Below are positions 51,638 to 61,694 of a DNA stretch of 64,000 nt, in pieces (positions within the stretch are counted from its first letter, which is position 1; each line of letters starts with the position of its first letter). The notes beneath the pieces were generated by a model that saw only the letters and a program-made list of their open reading frames with translations, searched no databases and was not told the origin of the DNA. The stretch covers positions 1,332,512,415 to 1,332,576,414 of the forward strand of contig OY856409.1 in NCBI GenBank assembly GCA_963693085.1. Direction: 5' to 3'. A program made the translations under genes and the position numbers. This DNA is from Alisma plantago-aquatica (lineage: Eukaryota; Streptophyta; Magnoliopsida; Alismatales; Alismataceae).

Positions 51638-53204
51638 TGATATGTGTTTATCGTGCATTATATGCAACTGAACATATTGAAGTAATATAGGCCCTTTTGA
51701 GGCCCAAGTCAAACATAGGGAAACATTCTCCAAAATACTACTACTAACTATGGTCTAATTAGCTAGGCCGGTGTAAATGAATGGGTTTGATTGAACAAAC
51801 GAAAAAATAGAATGAAACAAACTTAACACTAAATTACTTAGATTTAGGAAATTCCTTAAGATCGTGGTTTCACCATAGATAATATTGCAATTCGTTCCAT
51901 ACACCAATATCTATTACCCCTATCACTAGATAATGAGCCTATAATCAAAACTATCCACTCCTGCAGTGTAGTTCACTACCTATTCTAATGTCAACCCCAT
52001 TTCCATAGCAATTGATTGATTAGTTAGGTGCTTTATGATTAAACTCTGGGTTTCTCTTCCCATTAATTTATTCCCCGCCTTTCCCAAGGGGTGCAATAAA
52101 TGGGTAAATTTGTGCTTTCCAACCCTTAACCTCTCTCTCGAAATGATTAACAGTCTAATAATATATCTATGTTAATCATGCATAAACAAAACAATACATC
52201 TTCATAGATTTATATCCAGAAAATCATGATAAAGATGATATTACTGCATGGAAATCAATTGCAATGCATATCTGAGCTACTGCTGAGTCGTAAGAAATCA
52301 AGGGGATTAGCCCCGTATGGTTTTCATTGATGAATACATGGTAGAGAATGAGAAAAATGTGGAAAAAATTTGAGAAACTAAGTAACCCCTAGTGAATAGC
52401 TGATCCAGATGATCCCCTATGTCGTACGTATAATCAGCTGTCTTTCGACTGTCGATTCACCTTCTAAAGGTTCTCAGATCATTTCAGATGAAGCCTTCAG
52501 TTCCTTTCTCTTCTTTTCTCTCTCTCTGATGTCATACAATGGAACACAACAACTCCCTTTTGTCTGATGAAACTCTCCTTAGGTCATAGGAGTCACTCAC
52601 GGTATGAAATAAAGTCCACCATTGGATTAGATTGCCATATTTAGATTTTCCAAATCAAGCAGACTCAATAGTACTGACTTTGTAGTTGGTAGTACTGAGA
52701 TCTTAGGGTATCCATGATTCTTGACAATGTTGGTACTATCGACTTGTCTCAATAGCACTGAGTCTTCAGGTAGCCCGAGCATTGTCTGCCTGACATCATC
52801 TCAGTAGTACTGAGTTTGTGAACTTGGTAGTACCAACTTTTCATGATTCATCCTTATCCTTTACTGATGTGATTTCAGTACTACTGACTTGGAGTGTCGG
52901 TAGTATTGAGTCTGTGCGAGTCTCTTATGAGCAAGTACTGATGTGAAGTTGGTACCACCGACTTTTAGTGTCGGTAGTATCGACTCTGTGAAGTTCCATT
53001 GTACCTAAAAATACACAAGAATGTGGATTAATACTCAGGATAAATATTAAATCATCTTAAAAATTAGAAGTTATATAATTTGATCCATTTAAATATCACA
53101 AGCCATTAATAACATTTCATGCATTATTAATCAGATAAATGACAAAACAACACATAAAATTAAGGAAAGTATGCTTGTGAAAATGACTAAAACACCATGC
53201 ATCA
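51638..53204 (-). mobile_element. Athila 3' LTR, complete
   Basis: 1,567 bp. On the minus strand it starts TGATGCATGG after an eroded polypurine tract (53205-53223, expected to be G-rich, now AATCTTAGGCTAG) and ends CATATCA. Just inside the element is a 7-bp inverted repeat GTTGCTC/GAGCAAC (53224-53243). U3 holds the paired dyad array at 52666-52985. The LTR continues collinear with 62994-64000 through the window's end. Confidence 0.88.
52666..52985 (-). repeat. paired near-palindrome array in the Athila LTR U3
   Basis: Ten copies of a 13-15-bp near-palindrome (best form TCGGTAGTACCGAC) lie in five pairs: 52666/52686, 52730/52749, 52801/52824, 52875/52897 and 52949/52971. Within-pair spacing is 19-23 bp and pair-to-pair spacing 64-74 bp. 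Variants differ mostly by C-to-T or G-to-A at the CpG sites. A weaker copy lies near 52,933. Confidence 0.9.
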
Positions 53205-53243
53205 AACTAGCCTAAGATTAAATGTTGCTCATCCTCGAGCAAC

Positions 53244-53927
53244 ACCACTCTTGGATCTATTTGATGTAAGTCAACAAAAGGATACAACACATGAACTCTT
53301 TTCTTAATCATTTCCATCGGACAATCCTTGAACCGGCCTCCATTGACCACTGAATAACTGCTCTACAATGAACAAAAAATAAAATTTTCATAGAAGACAT
53401 CTACCTTTTGATCAATGAATACTATCAAGAAAGCAGTTAATATCACAATAATTCAGGCATTTGCTTGGTGTACTATGTGATTCCCTAATCTAAATTTCTC
53501 TCTCCTAACTGCCAACTACTTGGAAGCAACTCTCCTTATAATAATGGATGAGGAGATGAATCATTTGAGTGGCCTACCATTGAAAGAAATTAATGGTATG
53601 AGATGGGTGGAAATTGAAGAATCACAAGTACATACAACTTATTTATGTAGACAGAATGATGACCTACATGAGTGTAAAGAATGTTATGCATGAGACCTAA
53701 TGCATACTGACTTTTTTCTTCTTCTTTTTGACACATGATGCATGTATAAGGCTATCTCATAACAGAAAATGAGACTGTCAAAAACAAAAAATGCGTCATG
53801 TGAATTAGTTCATCCCTTTAAGAAGACTCAGGACATAATTTCTCCTTATTAAATCTTGAGATTGAATTTTTAATAGCCCATAATTTTTCTTATCTTTAGC
53901 ATGACGGAATTATGCTCGGGCTTTCAC

Positions 53928-53975
<48 letters not shown>

Positions 53976-54780
53976 ATGTGGAGGTATGCCACTACTTCAA
54001 CTTTCATAATTAGAGACTACAATCCACATGACAAAAAGGAATGAATGTGATGAAATATATTTAATCTACATGCAACTAAGCTAGTACACACTAAGATTGG
54101 TCATGCATACAAATGCAACTTTTGTATTTTTTTTCAAATGCATATGAGGATAAGAGCTAACCTACCATGTCACCTATCATGCCATGCAATGCAACCAAAA
54201 TAAATAAGTTGGATCACTTGTTCATCTTAAGGTGGTGATTCAAAATCGGATGGCAAAGATGGATGGAATCACATAACTAAGAGGCAATGCCTTTTGTTGA
54301 ATTATGACATGTCCCTCTTTAATGGCCAGTGCATAGGGTAATCTTAAGGTTTCTTTCTAAAATTTCCATTTAGGATCTCATTAAAGGTTTCATCAGCTTA
54401 GGCTCAACAACATCTTCATTCACTTTCCCATTTTGATTAGATGTTCATTCATAACCTATATCCTAGAGATGACTTAACAAAACACTTCCTTGATTGTTGA
54501 TGCACAAATATGTCACAAATTAAGCTATGAAGACATAACCATTTCCTTGCACTAACACCTATGACTTGGCAAATGCAACCATACATAACTGCTCCACAAT
54601 TACACTAGATAGGTGTGGATCCTAAAAATGCATGAGTCAAACTAAAAATAAAACAACTAAGATAAAATTGTAAGACAAACTATAAAAACTAAGATAGAAT
54701 GTTGTTCCAGAACCCCCCCAGATTGAGTATGACTATATCCACATAGTCAATACCCTCACTCAAGTGGTGGAACAACAATA
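53244..54780. other. Athila 3' untranslated interval
   Basis: AT-rich non-coding sequence between the env-position ORF and the polypurine tract. Apart from the microsatellite at 53931-53972 I see no structure. Confidence 0.6.
53931..53972. repeat. (AT)n microsatellite
   Basis: About 21 AT repeats in the Athila 3' untranslated interval. Confidence 0.95.
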
Positions 54781-56291
54781 TCATTTCTCAAAACGGAAGT
54801 GGCTGAGGCATGTCAGTGTCATGAGGGGGAAATATCCTCTGAAAAGATAGATTAGATGGTGGCATCTGCTGCAGCTATGGGTACCCTCTAAAGCACTAAT
54901 GGTTCCAATAGTGGTCAAAGAAGGGCTACTAGTACTACTCCATTCGCTGCAAGCACATATGAACATTCTCTTGGTTGGCCAAGAGAAGGTGTTCATTCTC
55001 GTATATCACCTACTGGTTTTGGTACAACCTTCCTTGAATGTCTTACACAGCAACCAACATCTCCTGATGCTACTGCTGTCCATTTTGGATGCCCTACAAC
55101 ATGGTATCATACCCTCCATGTTGTACGGGTCTTGCTCCTCTTGGGAATGGGGCGGGGCAGAAGAAGCCGAGGTAGCGTAAGTGTAGGCCCATTTTTGTGG
55201 GACCGCTCTCCTAGTGACAGGGATGGTGGGTTCCACCTCCTCAACACTGTCAGAATCATAATCACTTTGCTCCTCATTGTCATCTTGAGCCATTGCCCTT
55301 GGTAGATCTTCTACCTCCCCCTCGTTCAGTGGTCACCGGAGATGGTTCACTCCGCACAATTTGAAGATGGGGTCGGGGAGGCTCTGCTCTTAAAATAGTC
55401 CTCGATGCGTGTAATGTGCATAGAGCACATTGTGGTGGAATCCGAGAAGGTGCGCCTTGCGGAAGTGTAGGAGGTCCAACTTCTTTGTATCTTCCAATGG
55501 TGCGAGGGTGGACAAATCAAGGTAACAATGTAATGTAATGGGGGTGATGAGACCCTCAAATAAAATCGGCACCTTTCTTGTCACGTTGCGCCGAACAGAG
55601 ATCATGTGGAGTAGAAGGAAGGCTCTAAAGTTCACAGTTTCTCCTTCCAGTAGCCTGTAGAGGAAGTAGAGGTCCGCATGTTGAACCTTCCCTTGATCTT
55701 GACCAGACCGAGAAAATACAGTGTTGGTGTAGAGGCAGTGAAAGATTCGAGCAAAGGGGTGCTCGATGCCAGTAATAGAGTTGATATGCCAGTTTATGTG
55801 AAAGCCTTCTGGCACCTTAGTCAACTACTCTCAAGCCAAGTCAAAGTCAAATTCAGAAGGGGCTGAGCGTTTTGGGATGTGAGCTCAGTTGAAGATGTGG
55901 TTGAAGGCCCGCAGAGTGAAGGAATAATTATTGTTGAAGAGGAAGAAGTTGACTTTTCCTTCCCACCATTCACCTCCTAACTTCTACTCGGGGGTGATAA
56001 GAACATCTAGCGATGCCAAGAACTCCATGATGAGTTTTGGGTAAGTCTGTCAGTCGCTGAAGAAAAGATTTTATCCCTCTATGAGATACTTCTGACATAC
56101 CCATCACATGATTTCAGTAAAGCCCACCCTTTCGATCAATGCACGATGTTCATATCATATTAGTATTATCAGTCTCATCTGTAGCTCTTCATAGATCTTC
56201 CTGATCTCCGAGGATGGATGTTGGATGTGGGTTGGTCGAGGGACAACTCACCTTCATCCACCGACGTAGAAGGGCCTCTCCTTGGTGCCAT
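54781..56291 (-). pseudogene. Athila env-position ORF (Athila ORF / putative plant transposon protein domain)
   Basis: This is the ORF that Athila elements carry after integrase. It is called env-like by position, and its function is not established. The likely start is ATG at 56291 (MAPRRGPSTSVDEGE), 130 bp after a TATA box, with a stop after about 38 codons. About 56,030-55,830 reads EFLASLDVLITPE, then WWEGKVNFFLFNNNYSFTL. 55824-55390 is open for 144 codons, with HPFARIFHCLYTNTVFSRSG and ADLYFLYRLLEGE, the recognisable core of the Athila ORF domain. 55293-55006 is an acidic then hydrophilic C-terminal part (MAQDDNEEQSDYDSDSVEE). No signal peptide or clear membrane segment survives. Frames shift between pieces, so it is dead. 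Confidence 0.8.
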
Positions 56292-56421
56292 GATGCCGAT
56301 GCAAGAAAGACAATTAGGAAAGAGAAGCTTGGTGAAGATCTTCAGTGCCTCATGCAGCTATGCTCTGAGTTCTAGGAGGAGTGGAGAAAGTGGTGTGAAG
56401 AAAATGAGTTAACCACCCCTC

Positions 56422-56430
56422 CTTATATAG
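56422..56430 (-). promoter_or_regulatory. TATA box upstream of the env-position ORF
   Basis: The minus strand reads CTATATAAGG, a strong plant TATA match. It lies 16 bp downstream (element sense) of the nearest dyad at 56446 and about 130 bp before the first ATG of the ORF. Its placement suggests an internal promoter. This is inference from position and sequence only. Confidence 0.5.
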
Positions 56431-56445
56431 ATGTGTTGGGTAGAG

Positions 56446-56939
56446 TCGGTACTACCAACTTGTGCGTCGGTAGTACCGAGATACAGGCACAAATTTATGG
56501 CTCGGATGTATCGATAGATGACGTTTGATGACGTTCCTTGCATGGATTGCTCAGAGTCGGTAGTACCGACGTGAGTCGCGGATTGATGCTACCGACCGTG
56601 TGATGATGCTTGCATATTATATTGAATCGAGCATCCACGGATTGCTGACGTCATGTGTCGATACTACTGACTGGAATGTCAGTAGTACTAAGTAGGCAGT
56701 TTTGGCTCGGTATTTTCAAAATTTTCAGCTCAATGTTCTCATTCTTGACGCACCAAAAAGTCAGTGGTACTGACTTGTGTGTCGATACCACTGAGAGCTT
56801 ATCAGTTAATGATCAAGAATCTTCAGAGACTCGATAGTACTGACTAGGAGAGTCGATAGTATTGATTCTATCATTCTAGTGTGAATATCTCTCTGATGTA
56901 ATCTCGGTACTACCGATTGGGTATCTCAGTAGTACCGAC
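56446..56939 (-). repeat. paired near-palindrome array upstream of the env-position ORF
   Basis: Twelve copies of the same 14-bp motif as in the LTR, in six pairs: 56446/56467, 56557/56583, 56658/56679, 56761/56782, 56831/56853 and 56904/56926. Within-pair spacing is 21-22 bp, with one of 26. Pairs are 70-111 bp apart. The copy at 56557-56570 is the full TCGGTAGTACCGAC. The array fills most of the interval between integrase and the ORF. Confidence 0.92.
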
Positions 56940-57118
56940 CTGGGAAAAATCTGCACACTCCACATACGAGTCAAGGTACCATTTTTAGAAAAAATATAAA
57001 TACTAAAACAACTACAATGCAAAAATGAACATGAATAGAATGAAAATAAAGGTTGGGTTGCCTCCCAACAAGAACCATTGTTTAACGTCCTAGACCAGAT
57101 GTTCCTAAGAGCAAGAAA
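56940..57118 (-). other. pol-env junction of the Athila element
   Basis: Non-coding. Just after the end of pol the minus strand carries TTGTTGGGAGGCAACCCAAC, which contains an inverted repeat (TTGGGAGGCAACCCAA). I recall GGGAGGCAACCCA as recurrent at this place in Athila/Tat elements, so it may be a conserved RNA structure. Confidence 0.55.
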
Positions 57119-58563
57119 CTAAAGGATCTCCATAAGTTGTACCTCTTCTATTCTATGCTCCACTTTTCCACCATAGTAGTGCTTCAATCTTTGGCCATTA
57201 ATAAGGAATGACCTAGTCCCATATAAAATATTCATTGCACCATGGGGAAAAACTTGTTCAATCACAAATGGTCCACTCCATTTGGACCTCAGTTTGCCCA
57301 AATGTAACTTAAGTCTGGAATTAAAAAAGAGAACCTTTTGGCCTGGAAGAAACACCCTATTCACAATGTGCCTATCATGAATATTCTTTGTCCTCTCCTT
57401 ATAAATCCTAGAACTTTCATAAGCATCCATCCTAAGCTCGTCTAGTTTGTTCAGCTCCAAAAGTCTTTTTCGACCCGCTTCATCCAATCCAAAGTTTAAC
57501 TTTCTCAATGCCCATTTCGCCTTATGCTCAAGCTCTACTGGTAAATGACAAGCATGACCATAAACCAACCTAAAAGGCATCATCCCTATAGGTTATCTAT
57601 AGGCCATCCTATATACCCAAAGAGTGTCATTTAGCATGAAACTCCAATTTGTCCTATTTGTGGAAACTATCCTTTCCATGATCTTTTTTAGTTCTCTATT
57701 AGACACCTTCACTTGGCCTTGTGTCTATGGGTGATAAGGAGTACCCACTCAGTGTTTCACCACATACTTGCTAAGTAAGGCTATGAATTGCTTATGGGTG
57801 AAATGTGATTCACCATCACTAATGATTAGTCAGGGGACACCAAACCTATAGAAAATGTTTTCCTTCACAAATTTGCACACCACTTGAGCGTCATTGGTGC
57901 GGGTTGGAATTTCTTCCACCAAATTAGATACATAGTCAACCAAAAGTAAAATATAAAGGTTAGAATTTGACGACACAAATGGACCCATGAAATCAATGCA
58001 CCAAAGATAAAAAACTTCAACCTCTTTAAACACATTCAATGGCATCTCATGTCGCTTAGAAATGTTACCTGTGCATTTACATGAACCACAATGAAAAACA
58101 AAATCATATGCATCTTTAAATAATGTTGGCCAATAAAATCCACTCTATAACACTTTGTTCGTTGTCCTAGAGCTAGTATGATGCCCTCCCGTAGGAAAGA
58201 ATGGAGGTGTGACAAAATGCTCTCTACCTCACACTCAGGTACACACTTCCTCAAAAGTCCATCCCTACATTATTTAAGAATTATAAGGTCATCCCAAATA
58301 TAAAACCTCAATGAGTGGAAACATTTCTTCTTTTCTTGATACCTCCAATCTCCAGGAAACTCTTTGCAGTCTAAATAATTAACAATATCTGCAAACCATG
58401 GATCCTTAACCTTGATAATAAAGAGTTGTTCATCTAGAAAATCCTCAACAATGGGAATATATACATCTTTTTCATTCACTCTTTCCAGCCTAGATAGGTG
58501 ATCTTCTACCACATTTTCCACCCCTTCCTTGTCTTTAATTTCTATGTCAAATTCTTGTAACAA
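57119..58563 (-). pseudogene. Athila integrase with RNase H-integrase linker
   Basis: Linker 58563-58270 (EFDIEIKDKEGVENVVEDHLSRL). The zinc-binding region 58254-58060 is frameshifted, and its CxxC appears as CGSCKCTGNIS in the next frame. The catalytic core holds all three acidic residues: Asp in CIDFMGPF (about 58,000), Asp in ISDGESHF (about 57,815, where Glu replaces the usual second Gly), and Glu in NRELKKIME (about 57,690). The C-terminal part, 57583-57119, is open for 154 codons from [15 protein letters not shown] to VQLMEIL and includes the GPF(V)IEQVFPHGA region. In-frame stops lie at 57830-57832, 57749-57751 and 57725-57727, each at a place where the family has Arg or Gln. Confidence 0.88.
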
Positions 58564-58577
58564 TAAAATCTACCTAA

Positions 58578-58850
58578 TCAATCTAGGTTTTGCATCTTTC
58601 TTTTGTATAAGTATTTGATGGCAGTGTGGTCAGTCCAAACAATCACCCTGGCTCCTATTAGGTAGTGGCAGAACTTCTCAAATGCAAGCACAACTGCTAA
58701 GAGTTCTTTTTCTGCGGTTGTATAATTAAGTTGTGCATCATTCAAAGTATTAGACGCATAATATATGATGGTAGGAGCTTTATCTTTCTGTTGTCCCAAC
58801 ACAACTCCCACAACATAGTCTGATGCGTCACACATCAGCTCAAACGACAT
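58578..58850 (-). pseudogene. Athila RNase H domain
   Basis: RNase H removes the RNA strand during reverse transcription. The 90-codon open piece keeps the catalytic pattern: Asp in MCDASDYVVG, Glu in AEKELLAVV and Asp in WTDHTAIKYL. It is in the right place between reverse transcriptase and integrase. A stop at 58570-58572 stands where the family has Trp (RLIR-stop-ILLL). Upstream the frame is lost in the thumb/connection region (58851-59002). Confidence 0.88.
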
Positions 58851-60168
58851 GCTCCAATTAGGATCCTACACAATAGGCATATAACTTAGCTTTTCCTTTA
58901 ATGTTTCAAAAGCAATCAAACATCGATCATCAAAGGAAATTCAACATCTTTTTCCAAAAGTTCTGACAAGGGTTTAGCATATTTCAAAAAATCTTTGATA
59001 AATCAGAGGTAAAACCCAACATGTCCCAGAAAGCTCCTTACTCCTTTCACCAATGTCGGTGGAGGTAGCTTGGAGTTAACTTCTATCTTAACCGGGTCTG
59101 CTTCCATACCCTTGTTGGACACCTTGTGTCCCATCACTATTCCCTCACTCACCATCATATGACACTTCTCCCAATTTAAAACTAAATGAGTGTCCTCACA
59201 CCTTTGTAAAACCTTATCCAAATTGTATATGCAATCACTAAATGACTCCCCATACACCAAAAAATCATTCATTAATACCTCCAAGCACCGCTCTATCAAA
59301 TCAAAGAAGATGGCAAGCATACATCGTTGGAAGGTAGCAGGGGCATTACAAAGGCCGAATGGCATCATTCTATATGCAAACGTGCCGTAAGGGTGGGTGA
59401 AAGTAGATTTCTCTTGATCCTTTGGCTCGATCGAGATCAGATTATAATTGCAATACCAATCGAGGAAACAAAAGTGTGAACGAACTACGAGTCATTCCAA
59501 AATTTAACCAATGAAAGGTAGCAGAAAATGATCTTTTAAAGTGACAACATTCAAATGACGATAATTTATGCAAACATGCCACTCCATCACCAACCTAGTT
59601 TAAATCAATTAATTAGCTACATTGGTCATGACAGGGATCCCCCCTTTCTTAGGAACTACTTGAGTTGGGCTAACCCACATAGAATCAGAAATTACATAAA
59701 TAATACCTGCCAAAAGGAGCTTTCCCACTTCTTTCTTCACTATCCCAACCATGATTGGATTGAGTTAGGTTGAACTATTTCTTTAGATCATTCTTCTAGA
59801 TGGATCTTGTGTTGGCACAAACTTGGGGAGATTCCTTTGATGTCTGTTATAGACCACCCAAAAGAAGATCGGTGGTTCTTCAATACAACAAGCAATTACC
59901 CCTCTTCTTCACCGCCCAAGGACAATGATATGATCACCATGAGCTTTTCTTCTGTGGCCAGGAAGACATACTTCAGATGTTGCAGAAATGACTTCAATTC
60001 CAACTCAAGAGGGTTCAATAGAGATGGAACTAGTGGCGGGGGAGGTGGTCCCAAGTCTTCAAAATATCTTGTGTAATAATAGGGTACCACCTTCAGCATC
60101 AATACACACTCCTCCAGAGAGCGATTGCGTGTGCTATCATCTACTCTATTCATCAAACATGCTTCCAA
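58851..60168 (-). pseudogene. Athila reverse transcriptase
   Basis: It copies element RNA into DNA. The N-terminal lead-in is 60168-59896 (LKYVFLATEEKLMVIISLSL), then GWSITDIKGISPS near 59,850. Fingers and palm continue to 59,400 in several frames (SPTQVVPKKGG, INYRHLNVVTLKDHFLLPF). 59368-59003 is open for 121 codons: MMPFGLCNAPATFQRCM, then VLMNDFLVYG, then KCHMMVSEGIVMGHKVS. The paired catalytic Asp motif, normally MDDF, is MNDF, so an essential Asp is Asn. The first catalytic Asp survives in FCFLDWY near 59,470. Frameshifts and stops elsewhere. Confidence 0.88.
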
Positions 60169-60407
60169 AGGTAATTGTGATATGTTTGCATCGGTGAATC
60201 AGTAGTGACCTCCTCTATGGTAGCCGGGTCATAGTCTTCTTCTCTATCATCTGGGTAATATATTGCTTCTTTCAATGAGATCATCTTGGTGTTTTCAATT
60301 TTATCAACTGCCAAGTTATTTTTTTCCACCTTGATCATCACGTGAGCCATATCAAGAAATGGCTTCCCCAGACACAAAGAAATGTTGCCCTCCATGTGCT
60401 GCATCAT
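60153..60407 (-). pseudogene. duplicated post-protease segment (LGKPF motif)
   Basis: 85 codons, reading ISLCLGKPFLDMAHVMIKVE. It repeats the motif that ends the protease region just upstream (LGRPFQDTTNMILET, about 60,545). The family normally has this LG(R/K)PF piece once, shortly before the reverse transcriptase lead-in. Two divergent copies in tandem suggest an old duplication or a recombinant element. Confidence 0.5.
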
Positions 60408-60419
60408 GTTACACTGTGT

Positions 60420-61060
60420 TGTATCCCCTTTTCTTTTGAGTGTTCAGGCATCTTTATTTCAAACTGGTCATCATAAGTGCCCACTATCAGACATCCTCTA
60501 CCCGTTTCCAGGATCATGTTAGTTGTGTCTTGGAATGGCCTACCTAGAAAAAGTTTGTTTCCTTTATACTCTTGCATTTCCATTACCGAAAAATCAACAG
60601 GAAAAAAAACCTATCCACTTTCACTAGGACATCTTCACAAATTCCATATGGCCTGATCATAGAGTTTTCAGCCAATTCAATAGTCATAGTACTTTTTCTT
60701 ATCTTCTTAAGACCTAGCTTTTTGAAGGTTGACAAAGGCATGAGGTTGATACTGGCCCCTGAGTCACATAGGGCCTCACCAAACTTAGTCTTTCCTATGT
60801 AGCACATGATGTTGACACAACCAGGATCTTGTCTTTTAGGAGGTAGCATTCCCAGAATAAAATTTCTCACCTGCTCCTTTAACACTACCACATCAGCCTC
60901 AGGTATCTGTCTCTTCTTATTGATGATGTCTTTCAAAAACTTTCCATATGATGGTATCTGCTCAATTGCATCAATAAGTGGAATATTGACATATAGCTTT
61001 TTAAAACCTTCTAATTTTTTTGGAACGTCGGTCTGCATTGGTTGCCTTCAAGATATTTAG
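60420..61060 (-). pseudogene. Athila aspartic protease region
   Basis: The protease cuts the Gag-Pol polyprotein. 61038-60583 is open for 151 codons. The N-terminal piece is characteristic of Athila (KKLYVNIPLIDAIEQIPSYGKFLKDII, given here only as a landmark from VNIPLIDAIEQIPSYGKF). The active site CDSGASINLMP with its catalytic Asp is near 60,755, and the flap side reads YGICEDVLVKVD. After a frameshift the C-terminal part reads YKGNKLFLGRPF and GCLIVGTYDDQFEIKMP down to about 60,430. The SINE at 61273-61427 lies between this domain and gag. Confidence 0.88.
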
Positions 61061-61255
61061 AAAGGGTATTGGTGTCTTCTGGTGAGGCGGGACATATGCT
61101 TTCTATCTAGTATTTTCCACATCATTAGTGTGCTCTTCAGATGTTTTCTCCTGTTCCAAACTATCCATACCAGCTATCTCTGCTATCATAGTCTGAGTTG
61201 TTGTTCCTGTAGCTTCACTTGCGTCTGTAGTAGTAGGTGACTTATTCAAAATTGT

Positions 61256-61272
61256 CTTTCCACTACGTAGTA
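61256..61272. repeat. SINE target site duplication, left copy (17 bp)
   Basis: CTTTCCACTACGTAGTA is identical to 61428-61444. A perfect 17-bp duplication is typical of LINE-mobilised insertion. Confidence 0.9.
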
Positions 61273-61427
61273 TGGGCTTAAGAGAGAAAGATTTCTCCCC
61301 CCTCCCATGCCCGTGGCGGAGGCCGAACGCCCGAGAGGGTGGTAAATCAAGGCGACAACTGGGATTCAAACCCGGGTCCCTTCATGAGGAGACACCATGC
61401 TTGACCACTTGAGCCACTCCTTGTCGG
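61273..61427 (-). mobile_element. tRNA-derived SINE inserted in the Athila element
   Basis: 155 bp between perfect 17-bp direct repeats. On the minus strand it starts CCGACAAGGAG. It carries a Pol III box A (TGGCTCAAGTGG, 61416-61405) and box B (GGTTTGAATCC, 61372-61362) with tRNA-like spacing, and ends in a pyrimidine-rich stretch then TTAAGCCCA, without a poly(A). It is GC-richer than its surroundings. It resembles plant Au-type SINEs, but I cannot assign a family. Short frames crossing it are chimeric. Confidence 0.85.
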
Positions 61428-61444
61428 CTTTCCACTACGTAGTA
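61428..61444. repeat. SINE target site duplication, right copy (17 bp)
   Basis: Identical to 61256-61272. Removing the SINE and one copy gives a continuous Athila sequence. Confidence 0.9.
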
Positions 61445-61694
61445 GGACTTCCTTGACGTGTTGATTTCTAAAAGGCACGTTGGTATTAGCCGGGAACCCC
61501 TGTTGGTTTGGCTGCTTCAAGGTAACCACATCCACTGCTATTTGATAAATCTGTATTTCTATACTGTGGATCCTTGCCCCTTGGTTATGGAATTATCTTA
61601 GTGTTTTTCCCATCAACACTTCATTCTGACTGACTATCTTTCTAAGCATTTCTTCAATACAGTCAATATGCTTTTGTTCCTATTGATATTGTAC
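61445..61694 (-). other. gag-protease linker of the Athila element
   Basis: Low-complexity, Gln/Pro-coding remnant with no surviving domain. A short frame contains QQGFPANTNVPFRNQ, in keeping with the flexible linker of Athila gag-pol. Confidence 0.5.

Noticed and set aside
55006..55180. Plus-strand open frame at 54899-55180 as a gene
   Set aside because: It is the antisense shadow of the acidic C-terminal part of the env-position ORF.
61362..61416. tRNA gene on the minus strand
   Set aside because: Boxes A and B are present, but no cloverleaf closes and perfect target duplications flank the unit. It is a SINE.
61103..61535. Two minus-strand open frames as separate proteins
   Set aside because: They are chimeras of Athila linker and SINE sequence created by the insertion.
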